Source: Stutzerimonas balearica DSM 6083 (GTDB lineage Bacteria > Pseudomonadota > Gammaproteobacteria > Pseudomonadales > Pseudomonadaceae). Taken from it: a stretch of DNA of 64,000 nt. The translations under genes and the position numbers were made by a program. The stretch is from assembly GCF_000818015.1 (NCBI RefSeq), contig NZ_CP007511.1, forward strand, positions 1,164,001 through 1,228,000, given 5' to 3'. The notes beneath the pieces are model-generated. The model was not told the origin of the DNA and made no database searches. It worked only from the letters and a program-made list of their open reading frames with translations. Each line of letters begins with the position of its first letter. The first letter of the stretch is position 1. Positions 19,595 through 29,266 of the stretch are shown one piece after another.

Positions 19595-20503
19595 ATGGAT
19601 CGCTATACGACCCTGCGCAGCTTCGTGCTGGTGGCCGACTGCGGCAGCTTCGCCGCCGCCGCGCACAAGGAGAACGTCACCCCGGTGGTCATGGGGCGGC
19701 GGCTGGATGCGCTGGAGCGGCATCTGGGCGTCAAGCTGATGCACCGCTCCACCCGCGGCCTGTCGCTGACCGATCTGGGCGAGCAGTATCTGGAGCGCGC
19801 CCGCGGGCTGCTCAAGGACTTCGATGAGGTGGACGCCAGCATCAGCCACGACCGCACCTCGGTCCGCGGCCACCTGGTGGTGTCGGCGCCGGCGGCATTC
19901 GGGCGGCGGCATATCGGCCCGCACGCACCGGCGTTCCAGGCGCGCTACCCGGACCTGCAACTGTCGTTCAACTTCACCGACAGCGTGGTCGACCTGGTGC
20001 GCCACGGTTACGACATGGGCATTCGCATCGGCGAGGTGACCGACCCCAACTATGTGGCGGTGCGGCTGTTCCCGAACAGGCGGGTGGTCTGCGGCTCGCC
20101 CGAGTACTTCGCCCGCCACGGTACGCCGACGACGCTGGAGGAACTGACCGAGCACAACTGCCTGGCTTTCAACCTGCAGGGCGGTCAGCAGCGCGGCTGG
20201 ACTTTTCTGCGCGACGGCCGGCAGGTGGCCATACGCGTGGCCGGCAATCTGGACTGCAATGACGGTGAGCTGTTGTTCGACTGGGTCAAGCAGGGCCTGG
20301 GCATCGGCTGGCGCTCGACCTGGGAGATCCAGACCGAGCTCAAGCGCGGCGAGCTGGTCACGGTACTCGACGAGTACGCATTGCCGGCCTACGACATCCA
20401 GGCCGTCTACCCGCAGCAGCGCTACCTGCCGGCCAAGGTGCGTTTCTTCATCGACTACCTGAAGGACATCTACAACGCACCGGGCTACTGGGAAGTGCGC
20501 TGA
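19595..20503 (+). CDS. LysR-family regulator, probably of the gcl operon
   Basis: The 302-residue protein has an N-terminal LysR helix-turn-helix (residues about 3-60, with SFAAAAHKENVTPVVMGRRLDALE) and the substrate-binding-like domain of the AaeR/PA-type clade (RGHLVVSAPAAFGRRHI). ATG at 19595 has AGGAG six bases upstream, so the longer open frame is rejected. It is divergent from gcl with 198 bp between starts; LysR regulators usually control the divergent operon. The effector could be glyoxylate or an allantoin product, but the sequence cannot show this. Confidence 0.88.
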   Translation: MDRYTTLRSFVLVADCGSFAAAAHKENVTPVVMGRRLDALERHLGVKLMHRSTRGLSLTDLGEQYLERARGLLKDFDEVDASISHDRTSVRGHLVVSAPAAFGRRHIGPHAPAFQARYPDLQLSFNFTDSVVDLVRHGYDMGIRIGEVTDPNYVAVRLFPNRRVVCGSPEYFARHGTPTTLEELTEHNCLAFNLQGGQQRGWTFLRDGRQVAIRVAGNLDCNDGELLFDWVKQGLGIGWRSTWEIQTELKRGELVTVLDEYALPAYDIQAVYPQQRYLPAKVRFFIDYLKDIYNAPGYWEVR

Positions 20504-20508
20504 GCGGC

Positions 20509-20919
20509 TCAGTTGCCGCGGTAGGTGGAGAAGCCGTAGGGGCTCGGCAGCAGCGGGATGTGATAGTGCTCGACGCTGCCATCGGCTTCGAAGATCACCG
20601 GAACTTCGGGGAAAAAGGTGCTGGCCTTCTGCGTGGCGAACCAGTCGCCGGTCTTGAAGGTGACGCGGTAGGTGCCTTTCTCCAGCGCCTTGCCTTCCGG
20701 GTAGAGCGCCGTGATCCGACCCTGCGCGTTGGTCTCGCCGCTGTTGAGTGATTTCCAGGTGTCACCCTGACGTTGTTCCAGGGTGACGCGCACGTCCGGC
20801 GAGGGCAGGCCGTTCTCCAGGTTCAGCACGTGCACGCTGAGTGGGTTGCCAGCTGCGAGGGTGAGACCGGACAGGCCGCTGAGCATCAAGCCGGCGGCGA
20901 TGGAACGTAGTGCTTTCAT
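20509..20919 (-). CDS. Periplasmic HIU hydrolase-like (transthyretin-fold) protein
   Basis: The 136-residue protein has a signal peptide (about 1-22, ending LTLAAG) and a complete transthyretin-like domain with SVHVLNLENGLPS, the central arginine in TYRVTF and the C-terminal HYHIPLLPSPYGFSTYRG. The last residue is N where 5-hydroxyisourate hydrolases normally end YRGS. It therefore probably hydrolyses 5-hydroxyisourate in the periplasm, like E. coli HiuH (YedX). It follows the HbpS-like gene by 16 bp and converges on the LysR gene. A second, cytosolic copy lies at 39915-40268. Confidence 0.88.
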   Translation of the reverse strand: MKALRSIAAGLMLSGLSGLTLAAGNPLSVHVLNLENGLPSPDVRVTLEQRQGDTWKSLNSGETNAQGRITALYPEGKALEKGTYRVTFKTGDWFATQKASTFFPEVPVIFEADGSVEHYHIPLLPSPYGFSTYRGN

Positions 20920-20935
20920 GGTGTTTTCCTTTTCT

Positions 20936-21439
20936 TCAGTGGGAGGAGGGCAGCAGTTTTTCGATGGCGGCCACGGCGCAGGCCTCGTCGTTCCTGGCAC
21001 CGCCGGCACCGGCCACGCCGATGGCACCGATCAGCTCGTCGCCGACTTTCAGCGGCACGCCACCGCCGAGCAGCAGCAGTTCGTCCAGGGTGTTGAGGTT
21101 GGCGGCATCCGGCGTGGCGGCGGCGCGCTCAGCGAACAGGCGGGTCGGTGTCTTGCTCGACAGCGCGGTGTAGGCCTTGCGCTGCGCCGCGAGGGTGTTG
21201 TGCGGGCCGACGTTGTCGTCGCGGCGCAGGGCAACCAGGTTGCCGCCGCGATCGACCACGGCGACCACCGCGGTGCGGTTCTGCGCATGGCAGGCGTCCA
21301 GAGTCTGCTGGATCAGGCCGTCGGCCAGCGCCAGCGAGACGTTCTGCTGGGTGATCGGTGTCGGCGTGGCGGCGTTGGCGCTCAGGGCCGGGGTAAGCAC
21401 TGCCAGGGCCAGCAGTGACAGTGTGGCGGCGATACGCAT
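20936..21439 (-). CDS. Exported HbpS/GlcG-family protein
   Basis: The 167-residue protein has a signal peptide (1-23, ending ANA) and a GlcG/HbpS (DUF336) domain: VVAVVDRGGNLVALRRDDN, KAYTALSSKTPT and GGGVPLKVGDELIGAIGVAG. Family members include Streptomyces HbpS, an extracellular heme-binding redox sensor that works with the SenS/SenR two-component system. Here it is divergent from a two-component system and forms an operon with a periplasmic transthyretin-fold protein. ATG at 21439 follows AAGGAAACCGAT. Heme binding and sensing are inferred. Confidence 0.85.
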   Translation of the reverse strand: MRIAATLSLLALAVLTPALSANAATPTPITQQNVSLALADGLIQQTLDACHAQNRTAVVAVVDRGGNLVALRRDDNVGPHNTLAAQRKAYTALSSKTPTRLFAERAAATPDAANLNTLDELLLLGGGVPLKVGDELIGAIGVAGAGGARNDEACAVAAIEKLLPSSH

Positions 21440-21480
21440 ATCGGTTTCCTTGGGTGGCTGAGCTTCGAGGCGCATGCTGC

Positions 21481-21529
21481 CGCCCGCCGCCCGCCGCCCG
21501 CCGCCCGCCGCCCGCCGCCCGCCGCCCGT
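21481..21529. repeat. Seven tandem copies of a 7-bp unit
   Basis: CGCCCGC is repeated seven times without interruption (the last copy ends in T). It lies between the divergent HbpS-like gene (start 21439) and the response regulator (start 21616), in the promoter zone. Such short tandem repeats are prone to slippage and may vary promoter spacing. Confidence 0.95.
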
Positions 21530-21615
21530 CAGAACCGTTGCCTGCGCATTACGCTTTTGTAATGGCTGACAAGTCCTTGGCCCCATAACCTATGCGCCAT
21601 CAATGAGGTAATCCG

Positions 21616-22290
21616 ATGCGAATTCTGGTGGTGGAGGACGAGGCCAAGACGGCCGACTACCTCAAGCGTGGGTTGGAGGAGTCCGGCTACCGGGTGGAGG
21701 TCGCGCGCAACGGCGTCGACGGCAAACACCTGATCGAGGAGGAAACGTTCGATCTGGTAATCCTCGACGTCATGCTGCCCGGGCTCGATGGCTGGCAGCT
21801 GGTGCAGGTGGTGCGCCAGCGCTCGGCGCACACGCCGGTGCTGTTCCTCACCGCCCGCGATGCGGTGGAAGACCGGGTGCGCGGGCTGGAACTGGGCGCC
21901 GACGACTACCTCATCAAACCCTTTTCCTACGCCGAGCTGCTGGCGCGGGTACGCACCCTGCTGCGGCGCGGCCCGCCGCGCGAGGTCGAACGTTTCCACG
22001 TCGCCGACCTGGAGCTGGACCTGCTGCGCCGCCGCGTCACCCGTCAGGGCGAGCGCATCAACCTGACCAACAAGGAGTTCGCCTTGCTGCACCTCTTGCT
22101 CAGCCGTCAGGGCGAGGTGCTGTCCCGCGCGCAGATCGCCTCGCAGGTCTGGCAGATGAATTTCGACAGCGACACCAACGTGGTCGACGTGGCGATCCGC
22201 CGGCTGCGCGCCAAGGTCGACGATCCCTATCCGCTCAAGCTCATCCACACCGTGCGCGGCATGGGCTACGTGCTGGACCTCTCGGCATGA
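21616..22290 (+). CDS. OmpR-family response regulator, CopR/HprR type
   Basis: The 224-residue protein has a receiver domain with the phosphorylated aspartate D51 ([10 protein letters not shown]), acidic pair E7/D8, T81 and the lysine in LIKPFSY, and a C-terminal OmpR winged helix ([13 protein letters not shown] ... VRGMGYVL). It is most like heavy-metal/redox regulators CopR, CusR and HprR (YedW). It overlaps the kinase gene by four bases (ATGA), so the pair is co-translated. Context (HIU hydrolase-like and HbpS-like genes across the shared promoter) points to oxidative or metal stress. Confidence 0.93.
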   Translation: MRILVVEDEAKTADYLKRGLEESGYRVEVARNGVDGKHLIEEETFDLVILDVMLPGLDGWQLVQVVRQRSAHTPVLFLTARDAVEDRVRGLELGADDYLIKPFSYAELLARVRTLLRRGPPREVERFHVADLELDLLRRRVTRQGERINLTNKEFALLHLLLSRQGEVLSRAQIASQVWQMNFDSDTNVVDVAIRRLRAKVDDPYPLKLIHTVRGMGYVLDLSA

Positions 22291-23645
22291 GTCTGTTGCC
22301 ACGCTCGCTCAGCCTGCGCCTGGCGCTGGCCTTCGCCCTCGTCGCGGTGGTGCTGCTCGGGGCCATCGGCCTCTACCTGTACCGCTCGCTGGCGCGCGAG
22401 ATCGTCTGGCGCGACGACCAGGCGCTGCTCGGCCGGCTGGAGCGCATGCAGGCACTGCTGGATGACAGCGCCAGCATCGACGCGCTGCGCCAGCGGCCGC
22501 AGCTCTACGAGAACATGCTGGGCAACCGCGACAGCCTGCTCTGGCTGCTGGATGCCCAGGGGCGCGCGCTGATCGAGATCAACCCGGCGCGGCTGCCCAT
22601 TCCGCCACTGCCGGCCGGCGACGCTGCGGCGCTGCAGGATATCGGCGAGGCGCGGCTGGCCTGGCGGCGGCTGCCGGGCGAGGCGGGGTTGACGCTGGTG
22701 GCCGGGCGCCTGCTAGCCGAGCGCGAACAGATGCTCGCGGCCTACCGTGTGAAGCTGTGGTGGGCGCTGAGCCTCGGTGCGCTGCTGGCGTCCGTGCTCG
22801 GCTGGCTGATCAGCCGGCGCGCGCTACGCCCGGTGCGCCAGCTGACGCGTCAGGCCCTGGCGATCAATGTGCAGCATCTGCACCTGCGCCTGGACGACTC
22901 GACCGTGCCGAACGAGCTGGAACCGCTACGCGTGGCGCTGAACCAGATGCTCGACCGGCTGGAACAGGGTTTCGCCCGGCTGTCGCGCTTCAGCGAGGAC
23001 CTGGCCCACGAGATGCGTACGCCATTGGGCAACCTCATGGGCCAGACCCAGCAACTGCTGCACCGTGCCCGCGCGGCGGAGGATTACCAGGCACTGCTGG
23101 CCTCCAATCAGGAGGAGTACGAGCGCCTGGCGCGGATGATCGACAACATGCTGTTTCTCGCCCGTGCCGAGCAGCCGGCGGCGGCCATCGAGCGGCAGCG
23201 CTTTGCACTGCCGGCACTGGTCGAGCAACTGTGCGACTACTTCGAAGGCGTCGCCGAAGAGCGCGGCATCCAGCTGCTCGACGAGACCGAGGGTGAGCTG
23301 TGCGGCGACCCCGAACTGATTCGCCGGGCGCTGGCAAACTTGCTGGCCAACGCGCTGCGCTACGGCGCGGCCGACAGCCCGGTGCGCATCGTCAGCGGCT
23401 CAGAGGACGGCTGGCGGATGGTCAGCGTGATCAATCTGGGGCCGGCGATTGCCGCCGAGCACCTGCCGCGGCTGTTCGACCGCTTTTACCGCTGCGATCC
23501 GTCACGCGCCGAGCCGGGTGATTCCGGCGGCCTGGGGCTGGCCATCGTGCGCTCGATCGCGCAGCTGCACGGCGGCGAGGTGGAGGTGAGCAGCGACGCG
23601 CAGGCCACCGTGTTCACCCTGCGCTTGCCGCTCGGTCCCGACTGA
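22287..23645 (+). CDS. Sensor histidine kinase, CopS/HprS type
   Basis: The 452-residue protein has TM1 (about 10-30), a periplasmic domain of about 130 residues, TM2 (about 160-180), a HAMP domain, and a kinase core with H241 in [16 protein letters not shown], an N box ([15 protein letters not shown]) and the G box [13 protein letters not shown]. It belongs to the heavy-metal sensor kinase group. The periplasmic part has no cysteine- or histidine-rich metal site. Partner of the upstream regulator by four-base overlap. Confidence 0.93.
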   Translation: MSLLPRSLSLRLALAFALVAVVLLGAIGLYLYRSLAREIVWRDDQALLGRLERMQALLDDSASIDALRQRPQLYENMLGNRDSLLWLLDAQGRALIEINPARLPIPPLPAGDAAALQDIGEARLAWRRLPGEAGLTLVAGRLLAEREQMLAAYRVKLWWALSLGALLASVLGWLISRRALRPVRQLTRQALAINVQHLHLRLDDSTVPNELEPLRVALNQMLDRLEQGFARLSRFSEDLAHEMRTPLGNLMGQTQQLLHRARAAEDYQALLASNQEEYERLARMIDNMLFLARAEQPAAAIERQRFALPALVEQLCDYFEGVAEERGIQLLDETEGELCGDPELIRRALANLLANALRYGAADSPVRIVSGSEDGWRMVSVINLGPAIAAEHLPRLFDRFYRCDPSRAEPGDSGGLGLAIVRSIAQLHGGEVEVSSDAQATVFTLRLPLGPD

Positions 23646-23721
23646 CGACATGGGGCGGACGGATGCGGGCCTGTGCGGTCACAGCTAAGGTGAACACTAT
23701 CGGCTGAGCAGCGAGGCGCTT

Positions 23722-24519
23722 GTGGACCGCTTGAAAATCGCCACCTTCAACATCAACGGCATCCGTGCGCGCCTGCCCAACCTGCTCGAGTGGCTGGCGC
23801 GCGAGCAGCCCGATGTGGTCTGCCTGCAGGAGCTCAAGGCGCAGGATGCCGACTTCCCCATCGATGACATCCGTGGCGCCGGCTACGGCGCCATCTGGCA
23901 CGGGCAAAAGTCCTGGAACGGCGTGGCCATTCTTGCCCGTGACAGCGAACCGCTGGAGATCCGCCGCGGCCTGCCCGGCGACCCGGACGACAGCCACAGC
24001 CGCTATCTGGAGGCCGCGGTGCACGGGGTGATCGTCGCCAGCCTCTATCTACCCAACGGCAACCCGCAGCCCGGGCCGAAGTTCGACTACAAGCTGGCCT
24101 GGTTCGAGCGGCTGATCGAGCACGCCGCCGGCTTGCTCGCCAGCGGGCATCCGGTGGTGCTGGCCGGCGACTACAACGTGGTGCCGACCGACGAGGACAT
24201 CTACAACCCGCGCTCCTGGCTGAAGGACGCGCTGCTGCAGCCGGAAAGCCGCGAATGTTTCGAGCGCCTGCTGGCGCAGGGCTGGACCGACGCGTTGCGC
24301 GCCAGATACCCGGACGAGCGCATCTACACCTTCTGGGACTACTTTCGACAGCACTGGCAGAAGAACTCCGGGCTGCGCATCGACCATCTGCTGCTCAGCC
24401 CGGACCTCGCGCCGCGCCTGCAGGACGCTGGCGTGGATCGCTGGGTGCGCGGGCAGGAACATGCCAGTGACCACGCGCCGACCTGGGTCTTACTCGAGGC
24501 TGCGCCAGGGAAACGATAG
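23722..24519 (+). CDS. xthA: Exodeoxyribonuclease III
   Basis: The 265-residue protein is an AP endonuclease/3'-5' exonuclease of the ExoIII family. Catalytic motifs are FNINGIRAR (N), CLQELKAQD (metal-binding E), GDYNVVPTDEDI (D and N), and SDHAPTWV (D-H pair). It acts at abasic sites in base excision repair. The GTG start at 23722 has GAGG five bases before it; a TTG three codons later is possible. It follows the kinase gene by 76 bp in the same direction. Confidence 0.95.
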   Translation: MDRLKIATFNINGIRARLPNLLEWLAREQPDVVCLQELKAQDADFPIDDIRGAGYGAIWHGQKSWNGVAILARDSEPLEIRRGLPGDPDDSHSRYLEAAVHGVIVASLYLPNGNPQPGPKFDYKLAWFERLIEHAAGLLASGHPVVLAGDYNVVPTDEDIYNPRSWLKDALLQPESRECFERLLAQGWTDALRARYPDERIYTFWDYFRQHWQKNSGLRIDHLLLSPDLAPRLQDAGVDRWVRGQEHASDHAPTWVLLEAAPGKR

Positions 24520-24619
24520 CGCCAAACGGGTGGTCTGAACTTCGAGGGTGCAGTGGCCCCTTGCAATCAGAAGCGCTACGTAAAGTGCCGACCCGTTCGA
24601 GGCAGCGCAGGAGGGAATC

Positions 24620-25858
24620 ATGGTGGGTGAGGAATCGAATCCGGAGGAGGCGACCGAGCGACGGGGGCCTTTCTCGGTGCTGGAGTTCGAGTCCAGCAAC
24701 ATGACCATAAGCGAGATGCTCGCAGAGGCCCTGCATGCGGTCAGGCTGCACCTGGATATGGATGTGGCCTTTATCGGCGAGTTTCGTGAAGGCCAGCGGA
24801 TCTTCCGCTATGTGGATGGCCGCGCCAGCCCGCTGCCGATCGCCGAGAACACCGGCAGCCCGCTGGACGAGACCTATTGCCAGCGTGTCGTCGACGGCCG
24901 CCTGCCCGAACTCATTCCCGATACCGGCCAGCTGCCGGCCAGCGCCTTTCCGCATACGCCTGGCGTGGTAGTCGGCGCACACCTCGGGGTGCCGATCCGT
25001 TTCAGCGACGGCAGCCTGTTCGGCACCTTCTGCTGCTTCAGCAGCCAGCCCGACCACACGCTGAACGTGCGTGACCTGCACACGCTGCGCCTGTTCGCCG
25101 GTTTCGCCGGCAAGTTGCTGCAACGCCAGACCAGCCGTGCGCGAGTGCAGCGAAGCAAGCTGGCGCGGATCGAAGAGACCTTGCGCTCGCAGGCCTACCA
25201 CGTGGTCTACCAGCCCATCGTCCAGCTCGAAGCCGGTACGGCACTGGGCTACGAGGCGCTCGCGCGCTTCAGCGGCGAACCGCTGCGCTCGCCGGACCGC
25301 TGGTTTCTCGAGGCCGGCGAGGTCGGCCTGCAGCGCGAGCTGGAGATCGCGCTGATCGTCGAGGCGCTCAAGGGGCTCGAGCAGTTGCCAGGCGACAGCT
25401 ATATCTCGCTCAACGTCTCGCCGGAGACCATCATCGGCGGCCAGCTGAGGCCGGTGCTGGAAGAGCAGCCGCTGGCGCGGCTGATGCTGGAGATCACCGA
25501 GCATGCCTGCATCTGCGACTACGAGCGGGTCGAGGAAGAACTGCGCCCGCTGCGCGAGCGCGGCCTGCGCCTGGCGGTCGACGATGCCGGTGCCGGCTAT
25601 GCGAGTTTCCGCCACATCCTCAGGCTGCGGCCGGACGTCATCAAGCTCGACGGCAGCCTGATCAATAACCTGGACGGCGACAGCAACTGCCGGGCGCTGG
25701 CGGCCGCGCTGATCCGCTTCGCCGCGGAAACCGGCAGCAAGGTAGTTGCCGAAGGGGTGGAAACCGAGGAGGAGCTGGCCGTGCTGCGCACGCTCGGCGT
25801 GAAAAAGGCCCAGGGTTATCTGCTCGGCCGCCCGGCGCCGCTGGGCGCGGCCAGCTAG
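24620..25858 (+). CDS. GAF-EAL cyclic-di-GMP phosphodiesterase
   Basis: The 412-residue cytosolic protein has an N-terminal GAF-like sensor domain (about 30-170, VVVGAHLGVPIRFSDGSLFGTFCCF) and a C-terminal EAL domain (about 180-405). Catalytic elements are present: GYEALARF, the metal ligands in LNVSPETI, LEITEHA and AVDDAGAG (DDFGTG variant), the lysine in KLDGSLI and AEGVET. It should hydrolyse c-di-GMP to pGpG. Its last four bases overlap the converging TetR gene. ATG at 24620 follows AGGAGGGAATC. Confidence 0.92.
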   Translation: MVGEESNPEEATERRGPFSVLEFESSNMTISEMLAEALHAVRLHLDMDVAFIGEFREGQRIFRYVDGRASPLPIAENTGSPLDETYCQRVVDGRLPELIPDTGQLPASAFPHTPGVVVGAHLGVPIRFSDGSLFGTFCCFSSQPDHTLNVRDLHTLRLFAGFAGKLLQRQTSRARVQRSKLARIEETLRSQAYHVVYQPIVQLEAGTALGYEALARFSGEPLRSPDRWFLEAGEVGLQRELEIALIVEALKGLEQLPGDSYISLNVSPETIIGGQLRPVLEEQPLARLMLEITEHACICDYERVEEELRPLRERGLRLAVDDAGAGYASFRHILRLRPDVIKLDGSLINNLDGDSNCRALAAALIRFAAETGSKVVAEGVETEEELAVLRTLGVKKAQGYLLGRPAPLGAAS

Positions 25859-26469
25859 GTGCGCTCGGTGACTTCGCAGCCCTTGAGCACCAGGCGGATG
25901 ATGGTTTCGGCCGCCGCCTCGTAGTCGCTGTCTTCGAGCGCCGCCTTGCCGGTCACGGTGGAAATCTGCCAGTCGAAGTCGGCGTAGGTCTGGGTGGCCG
26001 CCCAGATGCTGAACAGCAGGTGGTTGGGGTCGACCCTGGCCATCAGCCCGGCGTCGATCCAGCGCTGGATGCAGGCGATATTGTGCGCCGCCTGGGCGTT
26101 GAGCTGGGCCACGCGTTCCGGCGACAGATGCGGCGCCCCGTGCATGATCTCGCTGGCGAAGACCTTCGATGCGTAGGCGTGGTCGCGCGAGATGCGGATT
26201 TTCGTGCGGATGTAGGCGCGCAACACATCGCCCGGTTCGCCGGGCTCGTTGAACGGCGCGGATGCTTCGAGCAGCGGCTCGACGATGCTTTCCAGCACCT
26301 CTCGGTAGAGGTTTTCCTTGGACTTGAAGTAGTAGTAGACGTTGGGCTTGGGTAGCCCGGCGCGGGCCGCGATATCGCTCGTCTTGGTGGCGGCGAAGCC
26401 CTTCTCGGCGAATTCTTCGCTGGCGGCACGCAGGATCAGTTCTTTGTTGCGCTCACGAATGCTCGACAT
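25855..26469 (-). CDS. TetR-family regulator, RutR-like
   Basis: The 204-residue protein has a TetR helix-turn-helix (about 5-55, TKTSDIAARAGLPKPNVYYYFKSK) and a long C-terminal domain of the RutR/YcdC type (HAYASKVFASEIMHGAPHL, FSIWAATQTYADFDWQ). E. coli RutR binds uracil and controls pyrimidine and purine genes; a nucleobase ligand here would fit the purine setting but is inferred. ATG at 26469 is chosen because family similarity starts there; its ribosome site is weak. It is divergent from the chemoreceptor gene. Confidence 0.88.
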   Translation of the reverse strand: MSSIRERNKELILRAASEEFAEKGFAATKTSDIAARAGLPKPNVYYYFKSKENLYREVLESIVEPLLEASAPFNEPGEPGDVLRAYIRTKIRISRDHAYASKVFASEIMHGAPHLSPERVAQLNAQAAHNIACIQRWIDAGLMARVDPNHLLFSIWAATQTYADFDWQISTVTGKAALEDSDYEAAAETIIRLVLKGCEVTERT

Positions 26470-26641
26470 GCGGACCTGCTTGGCTGGCACCGCCCGGCCA
26501 GGCGGCGTTGCGCGGCATGCTAGCACCCGCTTCTTCGGCCTCTCAACCGCACCGCCGCTCGTCGGGCGCCGCGTCGGTCGGCGGTTCCGCTATCAAGTTC
26601 AGCGGCGGCAGGCCGCTAAGCCTGTTTGCCTGTACTGAAAA

Positions 26642-26674
26642 TTGTGTACAGTGATGGCCAAATGATGTGTACGA
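26642..26674. promoter_or_regulatory. Two GntR-box-like sites before the chemoreceptor gene
   Basis: TTGTGTACAG (26642-26651) matches TTGTATACAA at 8 of 10 positions; ATGTGTACGA (26665-26674) matches at 7. Both lie 25-57 bp upstream of the chemoreceptor start, in the divergent TetR/chemoreceptor gap. They suggest control by the GntR regulator at 43.5 kb. Confidence 0.45.
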
Positions 26675-26698
26675 AATTACCCGCACGAGGTTGCCTCC

Positions 26699-28630
26699 AT
26701 GCCGTTCTTCAAGCGCAGCATCCAGTGGCAGTTGATCCTCAGCATGGGCGCTGCCCTGCTGACGAGTCTGCTGATCGTCATTCTGGTCTACGCCTCTGCC
26801 GTCGAACGGCTGGCCGAGCGCTACCTGCTCGACGAGGCGTTGCCGGCCAACATCAACGCCATCGCGCATGACATCGAACGCACCCTGGCCGGCCCGATCA
26901 CCGCGACCGCGGCGATCGCCGGCAACACGCTGGTGCATGACTGGCTCGGCCAGGGCGAGGACCCGCAGCAGGCCGCCGCCATTGCCCGCTACCTGCACGG
27001 CGTCAAGACGCAGCAGAACGCACTGGCCACCTCCATCGCCGTGCTCGACAGCGGGCACTACTATTCCGACGCGGGGCTCAGCCGCACGCTGTCGCGCTCG
27101 GCAGCCGCCGACGCCTGGTTCTACAGCCTGGTCGACGGCAGTCAGGAGCGCCGGCTGGAGCTGGACATCGACAAGGCGACCCGCCAGCCGACGCTGTTCA
27201 TCAATCAGCGCATCAGCGCCGGCGGGCGTGTGCTCGGCGTCGCCGGGCTGGGCTACAGCCTGAGCAGCATGTCCGCGCTGATCGCCGACTTCCGCTTTGG
27301 CGAGCGCGGCGAGGTATACCTCGTCGGCAGTGACGGACAGGTCAAGATCCATCCGCAGAGCGAGCGCAACGGGCGTGCCGCGCTCACCGAGCTGACCGGC
27401 GCCGAGGCGGCCGGGCAACTGCAGTCCGGCAGCGGCGGGGTGGTGCGCTTCGAGCGCGACGGCGAGACCTTTCTGGCCATGGCCAAGCCGCTCGAAGGCC
27501 TCGGCTGGCAGCTGGTCGCCGAGGTGCCGGAGGCCGAGATCTTCGGCGAGGCACGGCGCACCCTGTGGACCACCAGCCTGATCGGCGCGGCCATTGGCCT
27601 GGCCTTTCTCGGCGTGATCGTGCTGCTGGCTCGCGGACTGGTACGGCCGATTCGGCAGGTCACGGCCGCGCTGGTCGAGATCGGCGGCGGTGGCGGTGAC
27701 CTGACCCGTCGGCTCGACGAGAGCCGGGCCGACGAGCTTGGCGACCTGGCGCGAGGGTTCAACCGCTTCATTGCCAGCCTGCGCGGGTTGATCGGCGACG
27801 TGCTGAAGACCGGCGAGCAGTTGCGCACGGCGGTCGGCCAGGTTGCGCGGGTGGTCGACGACACCGCGATGCGCGCCGGGCGACAGCACGAGATGACCGA
27901 CATGGTGGCTACCGCCGTGCACGAGATGGGCCTGACCGTGCAGGAGATCGCGCGCAATGCCAGCAACGCCGCGCAGGCGTCGCAGGGCGCGCGCAGCGAA
28001 GCGCTGGAGGCGCGCCAGGTGGTTGGCGAGTCCATTGCCCATATCGAGCGGATGTCCGGGCAGATCGGCCAGGCAGCCGGTTCGGTGACCGAGCTGGCGC
28101 AGCAGGTGGCTTCCATCGATCAGGTGCTGGCGGTGATTCGCAGCATTTCCGAGCAGACCAACCTGCTGGCGCTGAACGCGGCGATCGAAGCCGCCCGTGC
28201 CGGCGACATGGGCCGAGGGTTTGCCGTGGTCGCCGACGAGGTGCGGACCCTGGCCAGTCGCACCCAGGCCTCCACCGACGAGATCCAGCAGATGATCGCG
28301 CGGCTGAAGAGCGGTGCCGAGACCGCCGTCGGCGCCATGCACGCCGGCCAGGCGGCCACCGGCACCGGCGTGGCGGCCAGCCAGCGTACCGGGCAGTCGC
28401 TCGGCGCAATCACCGAGCAGGTCGAGTCGATCAGCGACATGAACACCCAAGTGGCTGCCGCGACCGAGGAGCAGAGCAGCGTGACCGAGGAGATCACCCG
28501 CAATGTGCAGGGTATCGCCGACCTGGCGCAGGCCACCGCGCGCGATGTTCAGGCCTGCCGCAGCGACTGTCAGGCGCTCTCGCAACTGGCCGTGGACCTG
28601 GGGCGGCAGATGGGAAGTTTCCGGTTGTAA
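26699..28630 (+). CDS. Methyl-accepting chemotaxis protein with dCache-type sensor
   Basis: The 643-residue protein has TM1 (about 10-32), a periplasmic domain of about 250 residues with the double-Cache look ([54 protein letters not shown]), TM2 (about 290-312), HAMP (about 313-365) and a signalling domain with the tip [20 protein letters not shown]. No C-terminal CheR/CheB pentapeptide is seen. The receptor lies beside purine genes and under GntR-box-like sites, so a purine ligand as for P. putida McpH is plausible but unproven. Confidence 0.92.
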   Translation: MPFFKRSIQWQLILSMGAALLTSLLIVILVYASAVERLAERYLLDEALPANINAIAHDIERTLAGPITATAAIAGNTLVHDWLGQGEDPQQAAAIARYLHGVKTQQNALATSIAVLDSGHYYSDAGLSRTLSRSAAADAWFYSLVDGSQERRLELDIDKATRQPTLFINQRISAGGRVLGVAGLGYSLSSMSALIADFRFGERGEVYLVGSDGQVKIHPQSERNGRAALTELTGAEAAGQLQSGSGGVVRFERDGETFLAMAKPLEGLGWQLVAEVPEAEIFGEARRTLWTTSLIGAAIGLAFLGVIVLLARGLVRPIRQVTAALVEIGGGGGDLTRRLDESRADELGDLARGFNRFIASLRGLIGDVLKTGEQLRTAVGQVARVVDDTAMRAGRQHEMTDMVATAVHEMGLTVQEIARNASNAAQASQGARSEALEARQVVGESIAHIERMSGQIGQAAGSVTELAQQVASIDQVLAVIRSISEQTNLLALNAAIEAARAGDMGRGFAVVADEVRTLASRTQASTDEIQQMIARLKSGAETAVGAMHAGQAATGTGVAASQRTGQSLGAITEQVESISDMNTQVAAATEEQSSVTEEITRNVQGIADLAQATARDVQACRSDCQALSQLAVDLGRQMGSFRL

Positions 28631-29266
28631 GGGGCAGCGGCCGTGGCGCAGAACCTCCGTTTCTTGCGCGCCTGGTTTGGCCACTGCGGTTCGCGCAGCG
28701 TGATGGCGATTGGCGAGGCGCCTGCCGGCCTGGTGGAGCCTGGCGGGCGATGCGCGTTTTCCAATCGCCGACCCCATGTCGCTGGCTTCTTTCCGCGCGG
28801 GCTCCATTCGGCCTCCGAGGGGCCGTTGGCGTTGCCTGTCAGACCTTGCAAGGTGAGGTGAAGCCAAAACAGAGCGGAGCCTGGCGAAGTGCTCTGCTCG
28901 AACTTCTCGGTGACGCGGCCGCGCCCGCGCCAGAAGGCCGGGTGGTGCTGTGCACGGAAGACGTGAGGCGTGGAGGCCGAGCGAGTGACGATGGACGGCG
29001 CCGCGAGGCAAGGACGTCCCTTCGTGAAGGGGCCCCTGTGCAGCGCCGGAGCGGGCAATCGGGCCGTGAAATGGCGAGATCGTGCTGTCGGGCGTTTGCT
29101 CGTTTCGCGCCGGCCGGCGATCCGGAGCGATGCGCAAGTGGCTCGGCCGCAGAGCCGAGATCCGGGTTGGCAGCCCGCTCGGCACGCGTCCGATCCATCA
29201 GGCCGGCTGCGGCGCAACGCTCGCCGGTCCGCTACCCGTCTCGCTGCCACATCAGTCTTCAACCAC
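28631..29266. repeat. 636-bp gap with degenerate long intergenic repeat
   Basis: No gene is supported here. Part of it (about 28940-29080, with GGCGTGGAGGCCGAGCGAGTGACGA and CCTTCGTGAAGGGGCC) resembles the conserved middle of the long repeats at 40.4 and 55.7-56.7 kb, though much degenerated. Open frames on both strands are arginine/proline-rich noise. Confidence 0.5.

Noticed and set aside
21481..21529. Coding origin for the 7-bp repeat (extension of the HbpS-like gene)
   Set aside because: The upstream extension would precede a good signal peptide start with its own ribosome site at 21439; the repeat is read as non-coding.
26543..29185. Open frame of 880 codons antisense to the chemoreceptor
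   Set aside because: It mirrors the chemoreceptor gene in another frame; composition is typical of antisense frames in high-GC genomes and there is no ribosome site or domain.
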